DNA from: Rhodanobacter thiooxydans
Lineage (GTDB): Bacteria > Pseudomonadota > Gammaproteobacteria > Xanthomonadales > Rhodanobacteraceae
Direction of reading: 5' to 3'
Length of the DNA: 64,000 bases
Assembly: GCF_030291135.1 (NCBI RefSeq)
Contig: NZ_CP127409.1
Coordinates: forward strand, 2,852,001-2,916,000
Shown here: positions 36,841 to 44,807 of the stretch, one piece after another
Layout: each line of letters starts with the position of its first letter
Numbering within the stretch: position 1 is the stretch's first letter
Position numbers and translations under genes: made by a program
The notes under the pieces: generated by a model
Database searches by the model: none
Told to the model about the DNA's origin: nothing
The model's input: the letters and a program-made list of their open reading frames with translations, nothing else

Positions 36841-38790
36841 CTACGTTTCATCACTGTCACGCGTACTCGGCAGTACATTTTTCCAGCGACGGTAAAGCGG
36901 GCGAAGGATGTTGGCGACACGTGGAAAACGACGAACGAACGAGCGTCTTAGTGCTAGCACCAGTTCAATCAATGCATCTCTAATGGTCGGAGGCTGAACG
37001 GCCAAACGCATGTTGACCGCCATTCGCGATGGGCGATAACCCGCTTTTTTCCATTCGCTCAAGAACGCCACTTGGGCAGGGAAATCAGCGAAAGGCAACA
37101 GGCTGGCGAGCTTCTGGAGCTTGTATTCGAGCATCGCATAAGTCCACGCGGCCTGATGCGAACTGATGATCTGTTGCGTCGTGTAACCAGCGTCCTGCGC
37201 GGTATAACAAATGATTCGCTCTAGCGCGTGGCCCAGGCTGCCATCGTGGGGATAGGGCTCGCCATCGAAATCCGCCCATTTCCAGGGATGCAAGAACAGT
37301 TTGCGCAACGACTTTGGCCGAAACCAGAACATGCCACCGAATGCGCCGACGGGTGTATCCGGATCAAAAGGAACGTGGATATGGAGATCTCGTGCCAGGG
37401 TCTGCACACGCTCCCGATTTACAAACCAGACGTGCCCCATGGTTGGATAAGCGATGTGGACAAGTGGCGGCACGGCAACCCCGATGGTTGGCTTGTCCCT
37501 GAACATGTCCATTACGTTGGTGGTAAACCCCGGGCTGTTCAAGAGATTCTCGAACATATGCCGCTTGAACATGTTCGCCCTCCCTGCCCACACCTGCGGA
37601 GACTTCTTGGTGTGCAACCTGCAGACAAGGTCGTAGCGATCATCCAGAAATAAGTCGCGGCAGGTAATGAACAAGGCCGACATGTCCCGCCCGCGATTTT
37701 GCGCGACGACACGGACAATGACATTGGCGATGTTTCGACGTCCCGCGACCGCTCGTTCGATAACGGTTTTCTTTCCGTCATCATCGGTTGTCGCTATGAA
37801 ATCGTATGCACCAGGAATCGTGTCCGCGAGCGCAAGAATTTCGTCCAACATGTCCGTGTAATACATGTGCACACACACCGCAATGCGACCGTAGGCTTCC
37901 GTGCCACCATCCGGCTTAAGCCGCACGTCGGGCAGGACGCTGGTCAGTGCAGCATTGGTGTTGATCGTGCGCAATTGCGCATGACGAATCACGCTGCGCC
38001 AGATCAAAGACTGATCGTATGCAGAAGCCTGACCGAGAATACGCAGTGCCCTGGGCAGGTCGGCCGCATGGCGCTCCATGAGCAACGGTTCCGCAGCAAA
38101 GACACGTCGACTAATGAATGGATTACGATCTCGGATCGTTTCATCGACGTCGAATATGGCGGGGTGTGCCGTACCATACTCATCTGGATTCAAGTATGTT
38201 TCACACGTGAATCCCCGCTGTATAAAATAAGAAGCAAATAAGGCACCATCACTAAGCCCCCCCTTCCCTACCAGCTCGCGATGCGTCCAGTATTTCCTGA
38301 ATATCTCTGACTCCATCAGCGCGCGCCGAATGGCCAGAAAATTCATATCCAGGGAAAAGGGCTGTCCCGACACGCCTGAAAATGGATCCCGCGTTCTCTC
38401 GGGGCGCGCAGTAATTCCCCAGAAATCACAGGCTCGGCCGTCCATGGATACAAACAACTCGTCCAGAGGAAAAAGCGGGCCAAAACAAGTATCGTCGACG
38501 AGAAGAACCTCGTCATACCGCCTTTCCTGGTCGAACCCAATTAATTCAAGACCTTGACCGAACACTGCGAGACGATCGGCCGCTTCAGGCACCATGACGA
38601 CCTCATCGACCAAGGCCAACAATTTCTTTTCGGACCCCGCAGCTAGATCACCGTGAACACACGCGACGATTTTTTCTACAAACTGCCGCAGTTCACGCAG
38701 AAGGAACGTTACATAGTCGTCGACGACGCCCCGATCGTCATGGAACGAAAATATACAGAGGCGGCGCGGGTGGGAGTTCAAAGGCAGCAC
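36841..38790 (-). CDS. Rhamnan synthesis F (RgpF) family glycosyltransferase
   Basis: A 649-residue protein. The N-terminus ([19 protein letters not shown]) and [19 protein letters not shown] are typical of RgpF-type proteins. A second block, [19 protein letters not shown] to [16 protein letters not shown] and [10 protein letters not shown] (about 310-440), repeats the fold and matches the C-terminal domain of the GT4 fusion at 44808-47309. Family members make rhamnose-rich polysaccharides. Base composition is more A/T-rich than in etfA, as expected for an acquired O-antigen gene. It is the last gene of the minus-strand cluster and faces an A/T-rich gap. Confidence 0.9.
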   Translation of the reverse strand: MLPLNSHPRRLCIFSFHDDRGVVDDYVTFLLRELRQFVEKIVACVHGDLAAGSEKKLLALVDEVVMVPEAADRLAVFGQGLELIGFDQERRYDEVLLVDDTCFGPLFPLDELFVSMDGRACDFWGITARPERTRDPFSGVSGQPFSLDMNFLAIRRALMESEIFRKYWTHRELVGKGGLSDGALFASYFIQRGFTCETYLNPDEYGTAHPAIFDVDETIRDRNPFISRRVFAAEPLLMERHAADLPRALRILGQASAYDQSLIWRSVIRHAQLRTINTNAALTSVLPDVRLKPDGGTEAYGRIAVCVHMYYTDMLDEILALADTIPGAYDFIATTDDDGKKTVIERAVAGRRNIANVIVRVVAQNRGRDMSALFITCRDLFLDDRYDLVCRLHTKKSPQVWAGRANMFKRHMFENLLNSPGFTTNVMDMFRDKPTIGVAVPPLVHIAYPTMGHVWFVNRERVQTLARDLHIHVPFDPDTPVGAFGGMFWFRPKSLRKLFLHPWKWADFDGEPYPHDGSLGHALERIICYTAQDAGYTTQQIISSHQAAWTYAMLEYKLQKLASLLPFADFPAQVAFLSEWKKAGYRPSRMAVNMRLAVQPPTIRDALIELVLALRRSFVRRFPRVANILRPLYRRWKNVLPSTRDSDET

Positions 38791-39185
38791 CTTGATGCTT
38801 GGACAATATTTTTATTGGCACAGTAAATTCAGGTACAAGATAATTCCGATGCCGGCCGTGAGTCATCAAGCTTATTTTGCGTGACCCACATGCATGCGGA
38901 TTTGTCGAGCAAACATGCACTGATCCTCAACACGCCGAGACGGCAATAGCAGTCAACATTGACTTGCATGCGAGTTTACAGCAACATGCCACGCTTTAAC
39001 GTTCGTCTTGGGCCTCAGGGAAGGCCTGAACAACTGCCGTCATCCGCGCGAGAGCGGGATTCCGTGTCCAGACCCTTGAAAGGAGGGACAATGGATACCC
39101 CCTTCGCGGGAACGACGAGCAGAATCAGAGCATCCCGGGTTCGGGAGGCGCGAAGTAGCCCGGCGATCTGAGGAAATTGATTTCC
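38791..39185. other. Divergent gap at the RgpF / Gtr-module boundary
   Basis: Some 395 bases without a gene. The left 180 bases are A/T-rich and may hold promoters for the RgpF gene. The right part contains the decayed palindrome at 39037-39117 and the ribosome site GAGGA of the next gene. Confidence 0.5.
39037..39117. repeat. Decayed palindromic intergenic repeat
   Basis: Left arm GTCATCCGCGCGAGAGCGGG (from 39039) followed by ATTCC, and right arm GGATACCCCCTTCGCGGGAA followed by CGAC, form an imperfect inverted repeat. The type resembles the GTCATTCCCGCGAAAGCGGG family found between genes in many proteobacteria. Confidence 0.65.
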
Positions 39186-40391
39186 ATGAATGAGCGTTCA
39201 CCGCTAGAACTGACCATCCTGATGCCGTGCCTCAACGAGGCCGAGACCCTGGCCATCTGTATCGACAAGGCACAGGCCTATCTGCAGCAGAGCGGGGTTC
39301 GTGGTGAAGTGCTGATCGCGGACAATGGCAGCACCGACGGCTCGATCGAAATTGCACAGAAGCACGGCGCGCGTGTCGTGCATGTTCCTATCCGCGGATA
39401 CGGTGCTGCTTTGTCGCACGGCATCGCCAATGCGCGAGGGACGTACGTCATCATGGGCGACTCGGACGATAGTTACGACTTCAGCAAGCTGGATTCGTTC
39501 GTGGCCAGGCTGCGCGAAGGCAACGACCTGGTCATGGGTAACCGGTTCCGTGGTGGCATTGCCTCGGGCGCCATGCCTTTCCTGCACAGGTACCTCGGCA
39601 ATCCGGTGCTCAGCTTCATCGGCCGGTTGTTCTTTTCGATCCCGGTCCGGGATTTCCACTGCGGCCTGCGTGGTTTCAACCGCGATCGCATCCTGGCCCT
39701 GCACCTCAACACTACTGGTATGGAGTTCGCCAGCGAAATGGTGGTGCGCTCGGCGCTGGCCAAGTACGCCATCGTCGAAGTACCGACCACGCTGTCGAAG
39801 GATGGCCGGTCGCGCCCGCCCCATCTGCGGACCTGGCACGACGGCTGGCGTCACCTGCGCTTCCTGCTGCTGTACAGCCCGCGCTGGCTGTTCCTCTACC
39901 CGGGCCTGATCACCTTCGCCATCGGCGCGGTACTCACTTTCGCGCTCATGCCAGGCCCGATCACGATCGCCCGCGGCATCACGCTCGACGTGCACAGCAT
40001 CGTGGCGGGCTGCATCACCATGCTGATAGGTACGCAGTGCATTTCGTTCGCCCTCGTCGCCAGGCGCTATGCTGCGGCGCGCGGGTTGCTGCCTACCAAC
40101 TATGCGCTGAAGCGCTACGTGTCGCCACTGACTCTCGAACGCTCGCTGATCGTGGCTGGCGTACTTCTCGTCGCGGGCCTGGCGGGTATTATCCGATGCC
40201 TCGTGGTGTGGGGCGATACCGGCTTCGGGCCACTGCGCTATGGTGAATTGATTCGCCTGCTCGTCGTTTCCGGCACCGGCATTGCCTTGGCCATGCAGAT
40301 CGCCTTCACCAGCTTCCTCTCCGCCATGCTGGATATCGAAGTACGGCCACCGAGCGAACCGGCACAGATCGACGACAGCACCCGGCAATGA
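39186..40391 (+). CDS. Membrane-anchored GT2 glycosyltransferase, GtrB/DPM1-like
   Basis: A 401-residue protein. The GT-A domain (1 to about 235) has LTILMPCLNEAETLAICIDK, IADNGSTDGS, the metal motif MGDSDDSYDF and MGNRFRGG, close to polyprenyl-phosphate sugar transferases. About four hydrophobic segments follow (from LFLYPGLITFAIGAVLTFAL), more than the two of classical GtrB. It probably loads a sugar onto undecaprenyl phosphate at the inner leaflet. The ATG at 39186 has GAGGA at a suitable distance. It overlaps the GtrA-like gene by four bases (ATGA) and lies on the opposite strand to the rest of the O-antigen locus. Confidence 0.9.
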   Translation: MNERSPLELTILMPCLNEAETLAICIDKAQAYLQQSGVRGEVLIADNGSTDGSIEIAQKHGARVVHVPIRGYGAALSHGIANARGTYVIMGDSDDSYDFSKLDSFVARLREGNDLVMGNRFRGGIASGAMPFLHRYLGNPVLSFIGRLFFSIPVRDFHCGLRGFNRDRILALHLNTTGMEFASEMVVRSALAKYAIVEVPTTLSKDGRSRPPHLRTWHDGWRHLRFLLLYSPRWLFLYPGLITFAIGAVLTFALMPGPITIARGITLDVHSIVAGCITMLIGTQCISFALVARRYAAARGLLPTNYALKRYVSPLTLERSLIVAGVLLVAGLAGIIRCLVVWGDTGFGPLRYGELIRLLVVSGTGIALAMQIAFTSFLSAMLDIEVRPPSEPAQIDDSTRQ

Positions 40392-40771
40392 GCGGCAAGT
40401 TCGTCCGCTTCCTTATCGTGGGTGGCGGCTGCGCCCTGCTCTACTTCGTGCTGATGTGGTTCTGCCGGGCCAATCTGGGATTTGCCCCCTTCGTGGCTAC
40501 GATATGCGCCTATGGCGTGTCCTTCTGTGTTGCTTATGTGCTGCAGCACAGATGGACCTTTCGCTCTGAGGCAACCCACAAGGTGACGCTGCCACGCTAC
40601 ACCCTGGCACAGGTGACGTGCGCCCTTCTTACCGCAGGCATCACCCAGGCCATCTCGCATATCTATCCGCAATCACCAAACTGGATCCTGGCCGGAGTCA
40701 GCACCGTACTGGCTTCCGGCTTGAGTTTCGTATTGTCGTCTCTGTGGGTGTTCGCCGTGCCGCAAAGATGA
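40388..40771 (+). CDS. GtrA-family membrane protein
   Basis: A 127-residue protein with four hydrophobic segments, the GtrA layout (usual length 120-140). It starts KFVRFLIVGGGCALLYFVLM and contains SFCVAYVLQHRWTF, the conserved F..N/H..WTF-like block. GtrA proteins are thought to flip undecaprenyl-phosphate-sugars to the periplasm. Translational coupling to the GtrB-like gene supports joint function. A large membrane protein follows 114 bases downstream. Confidence 0.92.
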   Translation: MSGKFVRFLIVGGGCALLYFVLMWFCRANLGFAPFVATICAYGVSFCVAYVLQHRWTFRSEATHKVTLPRYTLAQVTCALLTAGITQAISHIYPQSPNWILAGVSTVLASGLSFVLSSLWVFAVPQR

Positions 40772-40885
40772 GCCTAGTGGCGCTTGCCCGGTCATTACGG
40801 ATGACGTCACACGAATAGTGCCGACTTACCGGGAGCCATCGTGCTCGCTCCAGGCAATGGCCTGCTGAAAGAAGAACTAGCCAAC

Positions 40886-42934
40886 ATGAATCTCAACAAA
40901 TCACCGGATCCGGGCATGACGCAGGACAATCGCCAGAGTCGCGCACGGGTCATAAAGCTGTTCTTGAGTATTGTGGCAAGCCTTCTCTACGTTTCTGTCC
41001 GCATGCATACCCCTATCGCTGTGCACGCCGAGGCGGTCCACGACGACCAGCTTTTCATATCGATGGGCGAACGTATCGCCGATGGACACTGGCTGGGCTC
41101 TTATGACCAACTTACCTTGATCAAAGGACCAGGTTACCCCCTCTTCTTAGCCATCAATGCTTGGCTCGGCATCCCGATCTCCCTATCAGAAGTCCTGTTT
41201 CATGGCTTCACCGTTGGCCTGTTCTTCTGGGTGTTTGCGCGTCTCACACGCATGCCGAATGTGGCGATGTTTGGTTACATCGCCACGCTTTGGATGCCCG
41301 CCTCCCCGTATCTCGAACGCATAGTTCGAGACAGCATCTATCCTGGGCAGATGTTGCTTGTACTTGCAGGGATGATGGCGACGCTTTATCTCGATATATC
41401 ACGAAAGCGCCAATATACGTGGGCGCTGCTGACAGGCCTTGCTCTTGGTTGGTTCTCTCTGACCAGAGAAGAAGGCATCTGGATTGGTCCCGGGCTTGCC
41501 GTCATTGTGCTGGCTTCGATCCTGTATCGCCACGACAAGCAACGCATCAAAACCTTGGTATTGGCCCCTGTCGCTGTGATTATCGCCGGCTACGGTGTAA
41601 CGCAGGTCGTCTTTTCCTGTATCAACAGGATCGCCTACGGATCCTTTGTTGGCGTCGAGGTCAGTTCGTCGCCCTTCAAGGAAGCCATGTCGGCACTGCA
41701 ATCCGTGCAGGCGGGTGAACAGATCCCCTATGTGCCGGTATCGAAGCAGGCACGAGAGGCTATCTATCAAGTAAGCCCCTCGTTCCTCAAACTGAAGGGT
41801 TATCTCGATCCACCCACCGGGTCATCGTGGCAGTTCGGCTGCCAGATCTATCCCAAGACCTGCGGTGACATCGCTGGCGGCTGGTTCATGTGGGCCCTTC
41901 GCGGTGCCGTTGCCATAAATGGCTACTATGGGTCACCCAAACGCGCCGCGAATTTCTATCGACAATTGACGAATGAAGTGGAAGACGCGTGCAAGGCGGG
42001 CAAACTGCGGTGCAAGCCATTGCCGGTGAGCATGCTTCCACGGATCGCCGCTTCACAGTGGGAAAAATTCCCTGCGACCCTCCTGCTTGGACTTCGCATG
42101 GTTACGTTTGACATCCCGCTTCCTGTCGTCAACCCTCCGTCCTCGGGGCCAGCCGCCAACCTCATGGCAGACGTGAGGTTTCTTGGATCCCCGCTACGCA
42201 CGGCTGGATCAAGCGACACCAGCACCTACAGCATTTCAGGCTGGTATTACGGACGAGACAAGAAGGGTTGGATCTCGGGCAAGATCTCCTCGGGTGGCCA
42301 GGTCAACATCTCGCTTCCTGCTCGCGACGACAGCCCTGATCTCGTCACCGGGCTTGGGGATCCGGCGGCACTGCATCAGCGATTCAACATTGCCGTCAAT
42401 TGCCAGGAGCCATGCATCTATCGCTTTGCTGACGAAGAGGGAAGTTTTGTCGACATCCCTCTGGCGGAGGAAGCCGTGCACCCGTCGAGTCATCCCCTCA
42501 ACGGGGCAACGCTCCACATTGATCAAATCGGCAAGAGTTCGATGCCTTCGGTCAATGACGATCGGCGATATCGCTTCAGGATCGGATGGCAAGGCATGAC
42601 GGAGTGGGCCTATGGTCACGTCCTGCCCTGGCTTCTGCCACTCTCCCTCCTCGCCATGCTTCTCACTCTCGCGATCAGCCTCATAAGGCGCTCACTGACA
42701 CCCACAGTAGCCCTTGCAACTGCACTGTGGAGCCTCTTGGCATCGCGACTTGTGCTGTTGACGCTGGTTGATATTTCAGCATTCCCCGGGATTCGACCGG
42801 ACTACCTGTCGACAGCTTACGTACTCGCCTGCATCGTGCCAATTCTTTCATTCGTCGCACTTTACGAGCTCGTATTCGCCTCCAGGTCGCAGTCATCCTC
42901 GATAGTACCGCGACCGGAGGTCGCCCACGTTTAA
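40886..42934 (+). CDS. Large polytopic membrane protein, candidate Gtr-type (GT-C) glycosyltransferase
   Basis: A 682-residue protein with roughly 8-9 membrane segments in the N-terminal half, a soluble domain (about residues 420-570) and three or four segments at the C-terminus. The first loop contains acidic residues (HAEAVHDDQLFI) in the position of the GT-C metal/catalytic motif, and LIKGPGYPLFL resembles dolichol-P-mannose transferase relatives. It follows GtrB- and GtrA-like genes, so it is best explained as the specific transferase that decorates the glycan in the periplasm. I prefer the ATG at 40886 with GAAGAA upstream over the GTG at 40841. The soluble domain resembles part of the lipoprotein at 47532-48158. 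The acceptor is unknown. Confidence 0.75.
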   Translation: MNLNKSPDPGMTQDNRQSRARVIKLFLSIVASLLYVSVRMHTPIAVHAEAVHDDQLFISMGERIADGHWLGSYDQLTLIKGPGYPLFLAINAWLGIPISLSEVLFHGFTVGLFFWVFARLTRMPNVAMFGYIATLWMPASPYLERIVRDSIYPGQMLLVLAGMMATLYLDISRKRQYTWALLTGLALGWFSLTREEGIWIGPGLAVIVLASILYRHDKQRIKTLVLAPVAVIIAGYGVTQVVFSCINRIAYGSFVGVEVSSSPFKEAMSALQSVQAGEQIPYVPVSKQAREAIYQVSPSFLKLKGYLDPPTGSSWQFGCQIYPKTCGDIAGGWFMWALRGAVAINGYYGSPKRAANFYRQLTNEVEDACKAGKLRCKPLPVSMLPRIAASQWEKFPATLLLGLRMVTFDIPLPVVNPPSSGPAANLMADVRFLGSPLRTAGSSDTSTYSISGWYYGRDKKGWISGKISSGGQVNISLPARDDSPDLVTGLGDPAALHQRFNIAVNCQEPCIYRFADEEGSFVDIPLAEEAVHPSSHPLNGATLHIDQIGKSSMPSVNDDRRYRFRIGWQGMTEWAYGHVLPWLLPLSLLAMLLTLAISLIRRSLTPTVALATALWSLLASRLVLLTLVDISAFPGIRPDYLSTAYVLACIVPILSFVALYELVFASRSQSSSIVPRPEVAHV

Positions 42935-43044
42935 CTGGGCCTTGGCCAGGCGACCACTGGCCAACAGACGCACAACCCAATGGCAGCCCGGCTGCCCAAG
43001 CGACGTTCCTGGCCGAATAGATCAGGAACGTCGTACGAAGTCGA

Positions 43045-43764
43045 TCACTTTCGAGCGATCGCCAAGACATTCTTGCCGAAGAAGGGCGAGGCAATCAGAT
43101 CGAGAGCCTGGCTCACCGGCCACAACAATCTATCAAAGATCCAGAGCGAAAGATCGCTTGGCTCGCCCGATTTACTTCCGACAATCTTGAAGACCAGGGC
43201 GAGCATAAAGCCGATAGAGTCCCGATATCCGATACTCTCTATCTCGAAGCCTGCCTTCTTCAATTGCTCTGAAAGAGTGAGCTTCGTATACCGGCGATGA
43301 TGTCCGACCTTATCGTCCAGGGTGGTCCAGATGGACTCGAAAGCAGGGACGAAGACGGCGATTCTTCCACCGCTGGAGAGCTTCGCATGCAATTGCTTTA
43401 GCACTCCGAGGTCGTCCTCTATGTGCTCGAGGACGTTCGATGTATAGATAAAGTCCACATCCCCAGACAACTCGTCGAGAGATTGAATCGGCGAAAAGCC
43501 ACGTGTCCGCAAAACATCTGCCTGGACCGGATCAATTTCCAGTGTGCTGGGCGGAAGGCCCGCATACTGTCTGAACAAGCTGGCTATCGAGCCAATACCT
43601 GCGCCGAAGTCAAGGACAGACCTGTACCTGTGACGTTGGAAAACCGCGACAAACTGCTGGCTGATCCATTTGTTGTAGTTCGCGAGATTTGCTTCGCCCG
43701 AATTCAGCAGATGCGTGCCGCTGTATCGAAACGCATCTCGACCCTGTACGTTCAGATCATTCAT
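43045..43764 (-). CDS. Class I SAM-dependent methyltransferase
   Basis: A 239-residue protein with the SAM-binding motif SVLDFGAGIGSIASLF, an acidic motif II (STLEIDP) and the post-motif YTSNVLEHIEDD typical of Methyltransf_11/23 proteins. It ends with a moderately hydrophobic segment, so membrane association is possible. The ATG at 43764 has the strong site GGGGAG; a TTG at 43860 is in frame but poorly placed. In an O-antigen locus it may methylate a sugar or a lipid-linked intermediate. Same strand as the upstream epimerase. Confidence 0.87.
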   Translation of the reverse strand: MNDLNVQGRDAFRYSGTHLLNSGEANLANYNKWISQQFVAVFQRHRYRSVLDFGAGIGSIASLFRQYAGLPPSTLEIDPVQADVLRTRGFSPIQSLDELSGDVDFIYTSNVLEHIEDDLGVLKQLHAKLSSGGRIAVFVPAFESIWTTLDDKVGHHRRYTKLTLSEQLKKAGFEIESIGYRDSIGFMLALVFKIVGSKSGEPSDLSLWIFDRLLWPVSQALDLIASPFFGKNVLAIARK

Positions 43765-43860
43765 TGCTTCTCCCCGGATTCCGGTAAATTTTTGAGCGTC
43801 TATTTTTGCGAAACGGGCGCCCTCTCGAAATCTTTCAGAACCATAAATCTTCCCTGCCAA

Positions 43861-44802
43861 TTAGCGCGGTGAATTTGCTGCTTGCTGTCTCAACCACTCG
43901 ACCGTTACGCCAACCCCCTCTTCGAGGTTGACGGCAGGCGACCATCCTAGTTCGCGCCTGGCGAGATCACTGGTAAGAATGCTGGCAGGGACATCGAAGG
44001 AACGACCCGGCAGATAGCGGCGTTCAACAGGATGGCCAAGCGTGCGTTCAAGCACGCCCAGCAACTCGTTCAAGCTCGTCCCCTGGCCGGAACTTACGTT
44101 GAAGACGCTGTGTGTGCCGTCATAGCCAACCGCCCGGGCGAATGCTTCGGCCACGTCGCCTATGTAGATGTAGTCCCGCGTTACGGTGCCGTCTCCCCAG
44201 ATGTCGATGACCTCGTTGCGTAGTGCTTTGTGCAAGAAAACCCCAACCGCACCCTGCGCCGTTTCCACGCGCTGCCGCTCTCCAAAAGGATTCGCCACGC
44301 GAAGAATGACGGCCTTCAGCCCATGCATGCGCTGATACATCAGCAGGTATTTCTCTATGGCCAACTTGGTGATGCCATAGGAAACATGCGGGTTTGTGGA
44401 ATGCTTTTCGTCGATGGGCAGGTATTCGGGACTGCCATAAACAGTACCGCCCGAAGATATGAAGACAATCTTCGGTATCTTCTTCTGCACCATGAGGTTG
44501 AGCATCTGCAACGTGGCAACCAGGTTGCTCTGCACGTCATAGATGGGGTCGTCATTCGAGCTCTTGGGGAGCGTCGTCGAGACCAGATGGACGACGACGT
44601 CGACCCCGTCAATCGCTTCACTGACATCATGCGTGCTAAGCAAATCCCCGGTCAACCACTCGACATGCTCCATTGCCGAGAAGGCACGATAAGGCGCCAC
44701 CCTCGGCCGCTCAAAGACGCGGATCGAGTGGCCGTCCTTGAGCAGCCTGTCAACGATGGCAGAACCGATGAAACCCCCACCACCGAAGACCACTACCTTC
44801 AT
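43861..44802 (-). CDS. NAD-dependent sugar epimerase/dehydratase
   Basis: A 313-residue extended short-chain dehydrogenase. The NAD motif is VVVFGGGGFIGSAIVDRLL; the active site has SSGGTVYGSPEYLPIDE and the YxxxK in SYGITKLAIE. LRVANPFGERQ and TRDYIYIGDVAEAF are typical of UDP-sugar 4-epimerases. It is distinct from galE at 33713. The sugar cannot be deduced. It lies five bases downstream of the GT4-RgpF fusion gene on the same strand. Confidence 0.9.
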   Translation of the reverse strand: MKVVVFGGGGFIGSAIVDRLLKDGHSIRVFERPRVAPYRAFSAMEHVEWLTGDLLSTHDVSEAIDGVDVVVHLVSTTLPKSSNDDPIYDVQSNLVATLQMLNLMVQKKIPKIVFISSGGTVYGSPEYLPIDEKHSTNPHVSYGITKLAIEKYLLMYQRMHGLKAVILRVANPFGERQRVETAQGAVGVFLHKALRNEVIDIWGDGTVTRDYIYIGDVAEAFARAVGYDGTHSVFNVSSGQGTSLNELLGVLERTLGHPVERRYLPGRSFDVPASILTSDLARRELGWSPAVNLEEGVGVTVEWLRQQAANSPR

Positions 44803-44807
44803 CGCCT

